From assembly GCA_001769125.1 (NCBI GenBank), contig MEOG01000089.1, positions 62,001 through 126,000 on the forward strand: a DNA stretch of 64,000 nucleotides, given 5' to 3'. Position numbers and translations under genes: made by a program. Below are positions 27,001-37,100 of this stretch, piece by piece. The stretch is from Bacteroidetes bacterium GWF2_35_48. Lineage in GTDB: Bacteria > Bacteroidota > Bacteroidia > Bacteroidales > GWF2-35-48. Each line of letters starts with the position of its first letter. Within the stretch, counting starts at the first letter, position 1. The notes beneath the pieces are model-generated. The model was given only the letters and a program-made list of their open reading frames with translations. It had not been told where the DNA came from and did not search any database.

Positions 27001-28996
27001 GCCGCAAGGAAATACAACATATTATATTCAGGGAATCGGCGTCAGTTGTGAAGGCATGGGTGTTGACAGTATTTCTGTTTTTGTAAACCAGGTGCCGATT
27101 CTGGCTGGAACAGATTCCTTGATTTGCCTTGGCGATACGATAAATCTACATGTAACAAATCTTAATCCTTCAAACACGTTGAGTTACTCCTGGTCTCCAG
27201 GTGCTGCCATTGTGAGCGGGGGAAACACGAATGCGCCGCTTGTTAGTCCGGTTGTGCCAACAAATTTTCTTGTTACAGCAACAAGTCAGCATAATTGCTC
27301 GCGGGTTGATACAGTTTCCATTGCTGTAGATATGGTTTCTGCAACAATATCGGGAGTTGGCTTTATCAGTTGTTACAACGAGTGTGACGGAAGTGCGACG
27401 GTATCTACAGGAGGCATTCCTCCTTTCAGTTTTTTGTGGAATAATAATCAAACCAGCCAGACTGCGCTTGGTTTGTGCGATGGTTTATATACAGTAACCA
27501 TCACAGACAGTATTGGCTGCAAAGCAGTAACAAACGTAAGTCTTTCAGAGCCATCTGAACTTATTCCGGCTCTGGTTGTAACACCCATTATTGATTGCAA
27601 TGGTTACTGCACGGGGCAAATAATAGCAAGCGTATCAGGAGGTACGCCCGGGTATTATTATTTCTGGTCAAACGATATGCAGAATGATACTGTTTCTGCA
27701 CTTTGCGTGGGTAATTATAATGTTACAATAACTGATGCGCATGGCTGCGATACAATTTTGTCCGCGCAGATTGTTGATCCCTCAGATATGGCAACAACGG
27801 TTACGCAAGGCAGCTCTATATCCTGTTACGGATATTGCGATGGCGCAGTTTCTGCAAGCGCTACAGGAGGAAATCCACCCTTTATTTATACATGGAACAA
27901 TGGTTCGCATGAAACTTTTATAAATAATTTATGCTCCGGATTATATGTTGTTACGGTTATGGATAATGAAGGGTGCATTCGTGTTGTGCCGATAAATGTA
28001 TTACAGCCACAGGCATTAAATCCTTTTATTATTGCATCAACAGCAATTAATTGCCATAATGATACTGCCACGCTTTCTACTATTGTTTCAAACGGTTTTC
28101 CTCCTTATACGTTTCAATGGAACGATCTTCAGCAGCAGACAACACAGGTAATTCATGGCGTTTTACCGGGATCGTATCAGGTTATTGTTACAGATTCGCA
28201 CAATTGTTCTGACACAGCCATTATTAGTCTGCCAAATCCCGAACTATTAGTTGCCGATACCTTGTTTACACACGCAGCCTGTACTTTTGCATGCAATGGC
28301 ACAATCAGCATAAACCCACAGGGAGGCACGTCGCCTTATCTTGTTACGTGGAGCGACAATGGCAGCGGCATGCAACGGCAAAATCTCTGTAACGGCGATT
28401 ATTATGCAACCGTAACCGATGTTAACGGGTGCAGGATTCTTTATCATTTTTTAATTGACACGCTTGATTACGCACCCCCGCTCGATGCAACAGCCGACCA
28501 TATTGTTATTTACAGAGGGCGCACCACAACGCTTCATGCAAATGGACTGACAAATGCTTATTATATCTGGGAACCGGAAACCTTGTTTGTAAATAACAAT
28601 CTCACAGACCCGGTGGTTTCCCCATTAAACACTACACTTTTTGAAGTATGGACTACAGACTCGTTAGGCTGTAAAAACCGGGACACTATTACAATTTTCG
28701 TGAACGATGTTTTTTGTGCGGAACCCTATATTTTTGTACCCAATTCATTTACCCCGAATGGCGATGGCAACAATGATCTTTTGTATTTGTATACAAATAT
28801 GGCCGATGATGTTTATCTTGCAATATATGACCGATGGGGAAATAAAGTTTTTGAAACCACTTCTATTGCTCAGGGCTGGGACGGCACTTATAACGGAAAG
28901 CCCTGCGATCCCGCAGTTTTTGTGTATCACCTGAAAGTACGCTGCCTTAACGAGGAAATATTTACCAAGGTGGGCAATGTAACACTGCTGCGGTAA
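24011..28996 (+). CDS. Gliding-motility-type surface protein with SBBP, PKD and SprB repeats, T9SS type B
   Basis: This 1661-residue exported protein starts with a signal peptide ending SVTAQ. Residues 25-245 resemble the N-terminal domain often found before SBBP propellers (FIENKNQWPEKVLFKANIP). Residues 245-770 carry beta-propeller SBBP-type repeats such as STYIGGSANDG and SSYIGGSEDDAVY. A PKD domain follows (NYLWDFGDSTTSTDENPVHTY), then Ig-like modules and five or so Cys-rich SprB-like repeats (about 1110-1490, CYNECDGSATVSTGGIPPF). The end (FVPNSFTPNGDGNNDLLYL, then RWGNKVFE and GWDGTYNG) is the gliding-motility-associated C-terminal (type B) sorting domain. It probably works as a long surface filament or adhesin. 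Confidence 0.9.
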   Translation: MQALNNFFLYCILLICYSLSVTAQRSYIFIENKNQWPEKVLFKANIPDGTLWLEKNCLTYNFVKRTDLEKSCAHHNAACGHNHQKDNTINYHAYKVHFENSRLSDVKIKPEETALDYCNFYIGRDRSKWASRVKKYDVVNYENLYQNIDMKIHVSEGKFKYDFIVAPYANPSVITLRFEGHDSIFLDNNDLIIRTSVNELSELKPYAYTEKNGIKKEVSCFFKLDGSKLSFIFPEGYDKSAKLVIDPVLIFSTYTGSTTDNWGFTATYDNYGNVFSGGIVESGGYPVSTGAFQITNGGLWDVGIIKYTPDGTTKIYATYLGGNSSDMPHSLVVNEYNELHVFGTTGSDNFPMLPGSYDSTFNGGLTISYDWTVIFSQGTDIFVAKLSEDGTNLLGSTYIGGSANDGLNYKPHMDTNGALMHGSDSLYYNYADGARGEIICDSKNNVYIGTCTFSSDFPTTSGAFQQTHSGKQEGVVFKLNSNLSQLVWSSYIGGSEDDAVYSVDVDSNFDVYVAGGTVSHNFPTTPGVLNQNFLGGNTDGFVAHITESGNQLVKSTYFGSNMYDQAYFVRLDKYNNVYISGQTEATGNTLIYNAAYNTPNSGQFIAKINNDLNTLLWSTVFGTGSGKPNISLTAFTVDVCNRIYLSGWGRIWGDYIVDGVTYTWGTTFGTVGMEVTPNAHQSVTDGQDFYIMVLADDASALEYATFFGEQHYASCNYSGHDHVDGGTSRFDRKGNIYQSVCASCGGCQQFPTYPHTGSSPWSSTNNSYNCNNAVFRFSFMDDFSIADFILPPTGCAPYIVNFQNTSLGTNYLWDFGDSTTSTDENPVHTYAGSGTYNITLIASDPGTCNLADTIVKQIQIISNNTDSLAMASVCPADSVQIGVPPGVDPNITYHWTPETGLSNPDISNPWAYFSSSPVNYILTITNGTCIDTFFQTVNPVIGNYSIAAINDTTICEGGSVTLSANSPNQTVSYLWNTQNSFNTHINTNTSTSVFVVQPQGNTTYYIQGIGVSCEGMGVDSISVFVNQVPILAGTDSLICLGDTINLHVTNLNPSNTLSYSWSPGAAIVSGGNTNAPLVSPVVPTNFLVTATSQHNCSRVDTVSIAVDMVSATISGVGFISCYNECDGSATVSTGGIPPFSFLWNNNQTSQTALGLCDGLYTVTITDSIGCKAVTNVSLSEPSELIPALVVTPIIDCNGYCTGQIIASVSGGTPGYYYFWSNDMQNDTVSALCVGNYNVTITDAHGCDTILSAQIVDPSDMATTVTQGSSISCYGYCDGAVSASATGGNPPFIYTWNNGSHETFINNLCSGLYVVTVMDNEGCIRVVPINVLQPQALNPFIIASTAINCHNDTATLSTIVSNGFPPYTFQWNDLQQQTTQVIHGVLPGSYQVIVTDSHNCSDTAIISLPNPELLVADTLFTHAACTFACNGTISINPQGGTSPYLVTWSDNGSGMQRQNLCNGDYYATVTDVNGCRILYHFLIDTLDYAPPLDATADHIVIYRGRTTTLHANGLTNAYYIWEPETLFVNNNLTDPVVSPLNTTLFEVWTTDSLGCKNRDTITIFVNDVFCAEPYIFVPNSFTPNGDGNNDLLYLYTNMADDVYLAIYDRWGNKVFETTSIAQGWDGTYNGKPCDPAVFVYHLKVRCLNEEIFTKVGNVTLLR

Positions 28997-29178
28997 ATTT
29001 ACCTGCAAGAAAACAACGCAAAAATAAATGTGATAGCAATTAAGGCAATATCAAAGTTAACGGTAATGCTCAGATACCGTACTAACAAAATTTTTGATAG
29101 CACATTTGAATTTTTCCTGACGAAAGTAAAATATATATCACATTTTTTTTATATCTTGCACTTAGAAAAACAAAACTT

Positions 29179-29436
29179 ATGCATATCAAAAAATCAAATC
29201 AATCAGAACTTAAATTAGGTATCGGAGATTATACCTGCAATTGGGGTGTTCAAATTTTCGGTTTATATGAAACCGAAAAAGAACGTAACGACATCGTTCA
29301 TGGATATCTTAAACAGAGCTGTTTGGCAAACGACAAATAAATTTATATTTATTGCGAGCAAACCGAAGAAAATTTCAAAAAGGATTTTCATGAATTTTGC
29401 CCCACTTGTTTATCTAAAGCAGAAAAAACCCTTTAA
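29179..29436 (+). pseudogene. MEDS-like sensory-domain ORF interrupted by an in-frame TAA
   Basis: The ATG at 29179 opens 53 codons, ending at TAA 29338-29340, too short for the ORF track. The protein includes LGIGDYTCNWGVQIFGLYETEKERNDIVHGYL, which resembles the start of MEDS domains, found with methanogen/methylotroph corrinoid systems and DcmR. The same frame continues for 31 sense codons (IYIYCEQTEENFKKDFHEF) to TAA at 29434-29436. This fits the expected continuation, as if one Gln codon CAA had become TAA. The extended frame ends one base before the corrinoid gene's start. Even read through, it is about 85 residues, shorter than a full MEDS domain. It may be a pseudogene, a short functional peptide, or recoded. 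Confidence 0.6.
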
Positions 29437-29437
29437 C

Positions 29438-30103
29438 ATGACTACAAACATAATTAAATTGTATAATCAGGCAATATTCGATACTGATAAAAAAACAATA
29501 TACAAAATTATTGATGAAGCTTTAGCGCAAGGTATGCTACCCGAAGAAATTGTATTTGAAGTAATTGTTCCGGCAGTAGATAATATGATGCTTGTGAGTG
29601 AAAAATTGGAGGTCAATTTGGCTCAGCATTTTTTTGCAAGTCAATTAGCCGATGAAATAACAGAAAATATGGTCGCTCAATTTAAAACTGTTCCTGAAAA
29701 AATCGGAAATGTAATAATCGGAACTCCGATTGGCGATTTTCATGGATTAGGTAAACGTATTGTAACAGGGTGTTTAAAGGCGCACATGATCAATGTATTT
29801 GATTTAGGATTAAATATTGCAGCAGAGAAATTTGTAGAACAAGCGATTTTGAATAAAGCTAATATAATCGCTATTTCTTCGATGATGTATCATACGGCAA
29901 CCGGAGAAAACGGATGTTTGAAAGTTCGTAAACTTTTAACAGAAAATCATCTCGAAGAAAAAATAAAAATTATTGTCGGAGGCGCTCCATATCGTTTCGA
30001 CCATAAACTTTATCAGAGTGTTCATGCAGACGCATGGGCAGAAAATGGAAATTTAGCAGGAATTATAATTACAAATTTATTGAAAAAATCACAAAAATGG
30101 TAA
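29438..30103 (+). CDS. Corrinoid-binding (methyltransferase corrinoid) protein
   Basis: The ORF track starts at 29246, but the family's usual N-terminus begins at MTTNIIKLYNQAIFDTDKK, so I use ATG 29438 and 221 residues. Residues 1-85 form the four-helix cap (B12-binding_2). Residues 90-215 form the Rossmann-like cobalamin domain with the lower-ligand motif D100-F-H102-G-L-G105 in GTPIGDFHGLGKRIV. Relatives (MtaC, MtbC, MttC) shuttle a methyl group between two methyltransferases. No substrate-specific methyltransferase or reductive activase is seen in the window. The gene overlaps the next by 7 bases, so the two are translationally coupled. Confidence 0.92.
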   Translation: MTTNIIKLYNQAIFDTDKKTIYKIIDEALAQGMLPEEIVFEVIVPAVDNMMLVSEKLEVNLAQHFFASQLADEITENMVAQFKTVPEKIGNVIIGTPIGDFHGLGKRIVTGCLKAHMINVFDLGLNIAAEKFVEQAILNKANIIAISSMMYHTATGENGCLKVRKLLTENHLEEKIKIIVGGAPYRFDHKLYQSVHADAWAENGNLAGIIITNLLKKSQKW

Positions 30104-31125
30104 CAGGTATTGAACGTTTAACTGCTTTGGTAAATGGAACAATTATTGACCGTGTTCCGGTGTTTTGTAATTTAATTGACCAAGGTGCAAAGCAATTGGG
30201 TTTGTCAATTCAGGAATATTTTTCAAATGGAGAGTATGTTGCAGAAGCACAACTAAAAATGCGTGAGAAATATGGTTATGACAGTCTCTGGAGCTTGTTT
30301 TATGCCGGGAGGGAAGCGGAATTGCTTGGTTGTAATAAAATGATTTTTCCCAAAAACGGACCACCAAATGTGGGACACATGATAATTAAAAACTATGATG
30401 ATATTCATAAACTCCAAATTCCCGAAGACATAACAACGCATCCTGCTTTTGAACAACCACTAAAATGCTTGAAAATACTTAAAAAAGAAGCGGGTGGAAA
30501 ATACCCTATTTGTGCCTATACTACTTCTTCAATGACTTTACCCGCTATGTTAATGGGAATGGAAAAATGGATGGAATTATTATTGTTTGGTCCAACAGAT
30601 ATAAGAGATGAGTTATTGGAAAAATGTTCCGATTTTTTCGCAAAACATCTTTTAGCATATAAGAATGCAGGCGCCGATATTTTTGTTTATGCAAATCCAT
30701 TTGGTTCAACTGATTTTGTTTCTTTAAAGCAGTTTAATGAGCTAAGTATGCCATGGATGAAGCGCGATATACAACAAGTAGGCATTAACGGTGTAGTGTA
30801 TTATTGTGGTAGTTCACGCATGAACAATGTGATTGATTTAGTTATTAAACATTTAAATTTAAAAACATTTTATCTAAGTCCAATGGATAATATTGCCGAA
30901 GCAAAACGGATAATTGCAGGAAGAGCAATAGCTGCCGGTGTTATTAATGATATTGAACTAATCAGATGGACAAAAGATGAAATCAAAACAGAGGTAAAAC
31001 GAATATTTGATGCAGGAATGCCCAGCGGAAAGTTTTTCTTTGGTACATTGGTCATGCCTTATGAAATTCCTGAAGAAAATATTAAATACATGTTGGATGT
31101 TGTTTATGATTATGGGAAAAAATAA
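30097..31125 (+). CDS. Uroporphyrinogen decarboxylase/MtaA-fold protein, probably lacking the zinc site
   Basis: With the ATG at 30097 the protein has 342 residues, normal for the UroD/MtaA/CmuA superfamily. The pattern fits: ERLTALVNGTIIDRVPVFCN at the N-terminus, GADIFVYANPFGSTDFVS, and EIPEENIKYML at the end. In MtaA-type methyltransferases a zinc ion is held by an H-x-C motif and a distal Cys. Here the first site reads Y235-Y-C237 and the distal site reads FFFGTLV, with Thr317 where Cys is expected. The zinc site thus seems incomplete, so thiol methylation is doubtful. It is coupled to the corrinoid gene upstream and 26 bases before the kinase gene. Confidence 0.85.
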   Translation: MVTGIERLTALVNGTIIDRVPVFCNLIDQGAKQLGLSIQEYFSNGEYVAEAQLKMREKYGYDSLWSLFYAGREAELLGCNKMIFPKNGPPNVGHMIIKNYDDIHKLQIPEDITTHPAFEQPLKCLKILKKEAGGKYPICAYTTSSMTLPAMLMGMEKWMELLLFGPTDIRDELLEKCSDFFAKHLLAYKNAGADIFVYANPFGSTDFVSLKQFNELSMPWMKRDIQQVGINGVVYYCGSSRMNNVIDLVIKHLNLKTFYLSPMDNIAEAKRIIAGRAIAAGVINDIELIRWTKDEIKTEVKRIFDAGMPSGKFFFGTLVMPYEIPEENIKYMLDVVYDYGKK

Positions 31126-31151
31126 ATTTTATAATTAATTTGAACTTTGGT

Positions 31152-34100
31152 ATGGATATTATTATTTCTGAAAATGAATTATCTGCCATAAAAGAACGGG
31201 CTGATAAGTTAGCAAAGCAAAAAGCATATTTGCAATTGATTATAAATATGATGCAAAAGCTTGGCATGGTTTCAGGTTTGGAAAATACAATTGAAACACT
31301 GCTGAAAATAATTATAGAAAATATCGGTGGAACAAATTCAACAATTTACTATTTGATAGAAAATGAAATTTATACAACCAATTGTCAAAATGAAAATAAA
31401 CTGATTGAAAATATTACTGATCAACTTGTAAAAAAAGTATTTAAAAAACATGAATTTATTGAAATTGAACACGAATTTAAAGATACTTTGTTACAAACAT
31501 CTGAATTTACAAAAGCATTTACGTGGATTTTTCCACTCAATGTTGGAACTAAATTCATAGGCGCAATTAAAATTGACAATTTGTATATTACAACACAAGA
31601 ATTTAAAGAAGAACTTCCGACATTCTTTAATTATGCAGCAGCTGTACTTAAAAACGATATTCTTAGATTTATTAATCTTAGAAACATTAACGATAACTTT
31701 ATAAAAGAACAAAATTTAAATTATAAATTAACTGAGAAAAATAATGAATATCTGGCTTCAAACGATGAATTAATTCAAAGAAATAATGAATACTATGCCC
31801 TTAATGAAGAATATACAGCAATTAATAAAACGCTTATTAAAACTAGTGAAAAACATTTAATTGCCAAGGAAAAAGCAGAAGAAAACGAAAATAAACTTAA
31901 AGAAGCACAATCTCTTGCACATATTGGCAATTGGGAATTAGATTTAATCAATAATAATTTAACTTGGTCCGACGAGATATATAGAATATTTGGGTGTAAT
32001 CCACAAGAATTTGGAGCTACTTACGAAGCGTTTTTAAATTTTATTCATCCCGAAGATAGAGATTTTGTAAATAATTCTTATTTGAACCACATAAATACAA
32101 AAGCACCATACAACATTGTTCACCGAATATTATTATCAAACAACGAAATTAAATATGTAAACGAACGATGTAAATCAGATTTTGATGAACATGGAAAACC
32201 AATTCGTTCGGTTGGAACTGTTGCCGATATTACCGAACAAAAAAAAGCTGAAAAGGAACTAATTATTAGTGAAAGAGAATTAAAAAGAGTACAGGAAATT
32301 ACTCATATCGGAAGTTGGTATTTAGACGTTTCAACAAATCAGGTTATTTGGTCAGACGAACTTGATAAAATGTATGGATTCGACCCAAAACTTCCACCTC
32401 CACCTTATACAGAGCATAAGAAATTGTTTACACCGGAAAGTTGGGAAATATTATCAACTTCACTTGCATCAACAAGAGAAACCGGAATTCCTTACGAGCT
32501 TGAATTGAAAACTGTAAGAGAAAATGGTAGTAATGGCTGGATGTGGGTACGTGGAGAAACTGTAGTTGATAAAGAAGGTAAAACTATTGGACTGTGGGGA
32601 GCTGCACAGGATATTACGGAAAGAAAAAACAACGAACAAGAATTAATCAAAGCAAAAGATATAGCCGAAGAAAACAAACAAAACCTACAAATTAAAAATG
32701 ATGAATACGAAGCAGTAAATGAAGAGCTTAGACAAACTAACAATGAATTGGTTATAGCTAAGAATATCGCGGAAAAAGATAGAACAAAGCTTAAAGAAGC
32801 ACAATCTCTTGCACATATTGGTAATTGGGAATTAGATTTATCGAATAATGAATTAATTTGGTCCGACGAGATATATAGAATATTTGGGTGTAATCCACAA
32901 GAATTTGGAGCAACTTACGAAGCGTTTTTAAATTTTATTCATCCCGAAGATAGAGATTTTGTAAATAATTCATATCTGAACCACATAACTACAACAGAAC
33001 CTTATAACATTGTTCACCGAATATTATTACCAAACAATGAAATTAAATATGTAAACGAACGATGTAAATCTGATTTTGATGAACATGGAAAACCAATTCG
33101 ATCGGTTGGAACTGTTGCTGATATTACAGATAAAGTAAAGTCTGAAGAAGTATTGCACCGAACTCAATATTCTATTGATAATATTACAGACAGTATTTTC
33201 TGGACAGATAAATCTGCAAATTTAATTTTTGCAAATCAGGCAGCGTGTAGAAATCTTGAATATTCTATTGATGAATTACTTTCTTTAAAAGTTTTTGATA
33301 TTGACCCTGAATTTCCAAAAGAAAAATGGGAAGAACATTGGAACGAAATATTTTTGCAGGGTTCTTTTACTATAAAAACCATTCATCGTACAAAAACCGG
33401 ACGTCAATATCCGGTTGAAATTACAACCAATAAAGTTGAATTTGGCGGAGTTCAATATAATTGTGCCATTGCTCGTGATATTACTGAACGTAAACTTACT
33501 GAAGATACATTGCGTTTTATTGCTCAGCGAGGTTGGTTGAATGATTCAGAAACTTTTTTTAATGCTCTTGTACAATATCTTGGGAAAGTGCTTTCTGTTG
33601 ATTATGTTATAATTGATCGCTTGGAAGCTAACAATGAATTTGCAGAAACGGTGGCCTTATATGCAAATGGGACTATTGTCCCTAATATGCGATATGAATT
33701 AAAAAATACTCCTTGCGAAAATGTAATTACAAAAAGCTTATGCTGCTATCCAAAAAACATACAAGATTTATTCCCTGATGATCTTTTATTAAAGGAAATG
33801 AATATTGAAAGCTATGCAGGGATTCCTCTTTGGGACTCAACGGGTAGTGTAATTGGACTTATAGCAGTTATGGATAGCAAGCCTATTATTAATGAACGTT
33901 TAATTATTCAACAAATACAATTGGTTTCTACTCGTGTAGCCGCAGAAATAGAAAGAGAAAGCACTGATAAGAGTTTAAGAGAAAGTGAAAAAAAATATCG
34001 TAGCTTGACAGAAAATTCACCCGACAACATACTTCGCTACGACAAAAATTGTCGACTAGTTTATGCGAATTCGAACCTTGAAAAAACAATAAATAATTCC

Positions 34101-37100
34101 ATTGAAAATATTATTGGCTTACTACCTACCGAAAAAAAATTTGGCGATAGTTATTCTGTTTATGAAAAAAATATAAAAGATGTAATTACAACTGGTCAGT
34201 ATATAGAATTTGAATTTTTAGTTCCGGATTTATTATCAAAAGAAGAAATTCATTTGATAAAAATGATACCCGAATATAACGAAACAGGTGAAATAATCGG
34301 AGTTTTGGCTATCGGCAGAGATATTACCGAACGAAAAAAAGCAGAAAAAGAACGACTTTCAAATATTCACTTTTTTGAAAGTATGGATAAGATTAACCGA
34401 ACTATTCAAAGTACAAATGATGTAGAACAAATGATGAGCAATGTACTTGATGAAGTTCTTAATATTTTCGATTGCGACCGTGCATTTTTATTATATCCTT
34501 GCGACCCAAATGCAAAATATTGGAATGTTCCAATGGAACGTTATAAACCTGAATATCCGGGAGTATTAGCATTAGGTATTGATATACCAATGGATGACGA
34601 TGTAGCAAAAACTTTTAAACTGCTTTTAGCTTCTGAAGATGTTGTAAAATTTGGACTAGGAACAAACAATTCTTTACCTGCTGATGTTTCAGAACAATTT
34701 GGTATCAAAACATTTATGTCAATGGCAATTTATCCAAAAATCAGATTGCCATGGGAATTCGGAATACATCAATGCTCTTATGCAAGAGAATGGACAAACG
34801 ACGACGAAAAGTTATTTCAGGAAATCGGCAGAAGATTAGCAGATGCTTTAACAGGATTATTAATGCTTCGTGATTTAAAAGAAAGCGAATGGCGATTTCG
34901 CGAGATATTTGACAATGTTCTTGATAGCCTGTTTTTGCTTGAAGTTACAGATGACGGGCACTTTCGAAATTTGGAAATAAACCCCGCATTTGAAATGTCC
35001 ACAGGAATACCTCGTTCTCAATTGATTGGTAAACTTATTGAAGAAACGGTACCACCGGAAGTTGCCCAGATTGTGAACACTAAATACCGTCATTGTGTTG
35101 AAGCCGGTCATCCCATTGAAGAAGAAGCACATCTTGATTTACCTTCCGGCAAACGTTATTTTCATTCTACACTTATTCCGGCACGTGATGAAACAGGACG
35201 TATCCATCGCATTATTGGCATTTCTCGTGATATTACCGAACGCAAAAAAGCAGAACTTCTACTCAAAGAAAAAAACGATGAATATTTAGCATTAAATGAT
35301 GAATTATCATTAAGAAACAATGAATACTATGCGCTTAATGAGGAATATAAAACTATAAATAAAGAATTAAAGAATAGTGGTAATTATAACAGAATGTTGT
35401 TTGAGTTATCATCAATTGGACTTGCTTTAACAAAAATAACCGGTGAATTAGTTGATTTTAATCAGGCTTACGCAGACATAATAGATTACACAATTGAAGA
35501 AACGTTTCGATTAACTTATTGGGATATTACACCCGAAAAATATGCTGAACAAGAACAAATTCAGTTAAAAAGCTTAAACGAAAAAGGGGTTTACGGTCCT
35601 TATGAAAAAGAATATATCAGTAAATCAGGAAAACATATTCCGGTTCGATTATCGGGAAGAATAATTGAAAAAAATGGTGAAAAATTTATTTGGTCGAGTG
35701 TTGAAAATATTACTATACAAAAACAGTTTGAAGAAGAAATTTTACGAAATGAATTTAGATTAAGTACCCTGATTGAATTAAGCAATCAAAAAACCTTACC
35801 GTTAAATGAAATTTATAATTACATTTTAAATAAGTCAATTGAACTATGCAAAAGTAAAATCGGTTTTTTAGGCTTTGTTGATAAAACAGAAGAAAATGTA
35901 GAAATTTTTGCATGGTCAGAAAATGTTATGACCGAATGTGCTGTCCTAAACCATACAATAAATTTTGTTGTTTCACAATCAGGATTATGGGCAGAAGTGT
36001 TAAGACAACGTAAACCAATAATTATCAATGATTATTCTGAACACAATCCGTTGAAAAAAGGATTTCCTGCCGGACATATAAATATTAACAATTTTGCTTG
36101 TTTCCCTTTTTTCGATAATGAAAAAATTGTTGCAATCGTTGCATTGGCAAATAAAGAAACAGATTATAATAATAGGGATATTGCACAGATAAACTTGCTT
36201 TTAAACGGAATGTGGACAATAATAAAAGAAAGAAATTATCAAAGTGATTTAATTACAGCCAAAGAAAAAGCCGAAGAAAGCGAACAAAGATTAATGACTT
36301 TTATTAACACTATACCTGATATCATTTGTTATAAAGACGGAATGGGACGTTGGTTATTAGCTAACGAAGCCGATTTGGAACTTTTTTGTTTAAAAGATGT
36401 AGATTATTTTGGGAAAAACGATTTACAGTTATCAGAATATACCGCCGAAATATATAAAGATGCGTTTACAAAATGCATGGAAACTGATGAAAATGCATGG
36501 AATAATGAAACTATCTCGAAAGGTATCGAAATAATACCAACAGTAACAGGCGAAAAAAAAGTATTTGATGTTTATAAAGTTCCGGTTTTTCATTCAAACG
36601 GCGAAAGAAAAGGTTTAGCGGTTATCGGAAGGGATATTTCAAAATTATATGAAACACAAGAAATTTTAATTACAGCAAAAGAAAAAGCCGAAGAAAGCGA
36701 CCGTTTGAAAACAGCCTTCCTTCAAAATATGTCGCACGAAATCCGCACACCAATGAATGCAATTTGCGGATTCTCAAATCTTCTTAACAAACTCGATTTA
36801 TCAATAGAAAAACGGAGTAATTTTATTTCCATCATTCAAAACAGCAGTCATCAATTGCTTTCAATTGTTACTGATATTCTAACTATTTCATCCATTGAAA
36901 CAAAACAGGAAAAATTAAATATTAGTAAAGTTAGTATCAATAATGTAATCGTAGAAATACTAACGGTGTTTAAGCAACAATCAATAAATCAGAAAATTTC
37001 ACTCTATGCAAAAAAGGAACTGACCGACATCGAATCGGAAATATTTTCTGATAATACTAAAATTATTCAAATCTTAAGTAACTTACTCTCAAATGCTTTT

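Noticed and set aside
29338-29340. Pyrrolysine-type recoding in the corrinoid locus
   Set aside because: The stop is TAA, whereas pyrrolysine uses TAG, and the interrupted ORF is not a methylamine methyltransferase.
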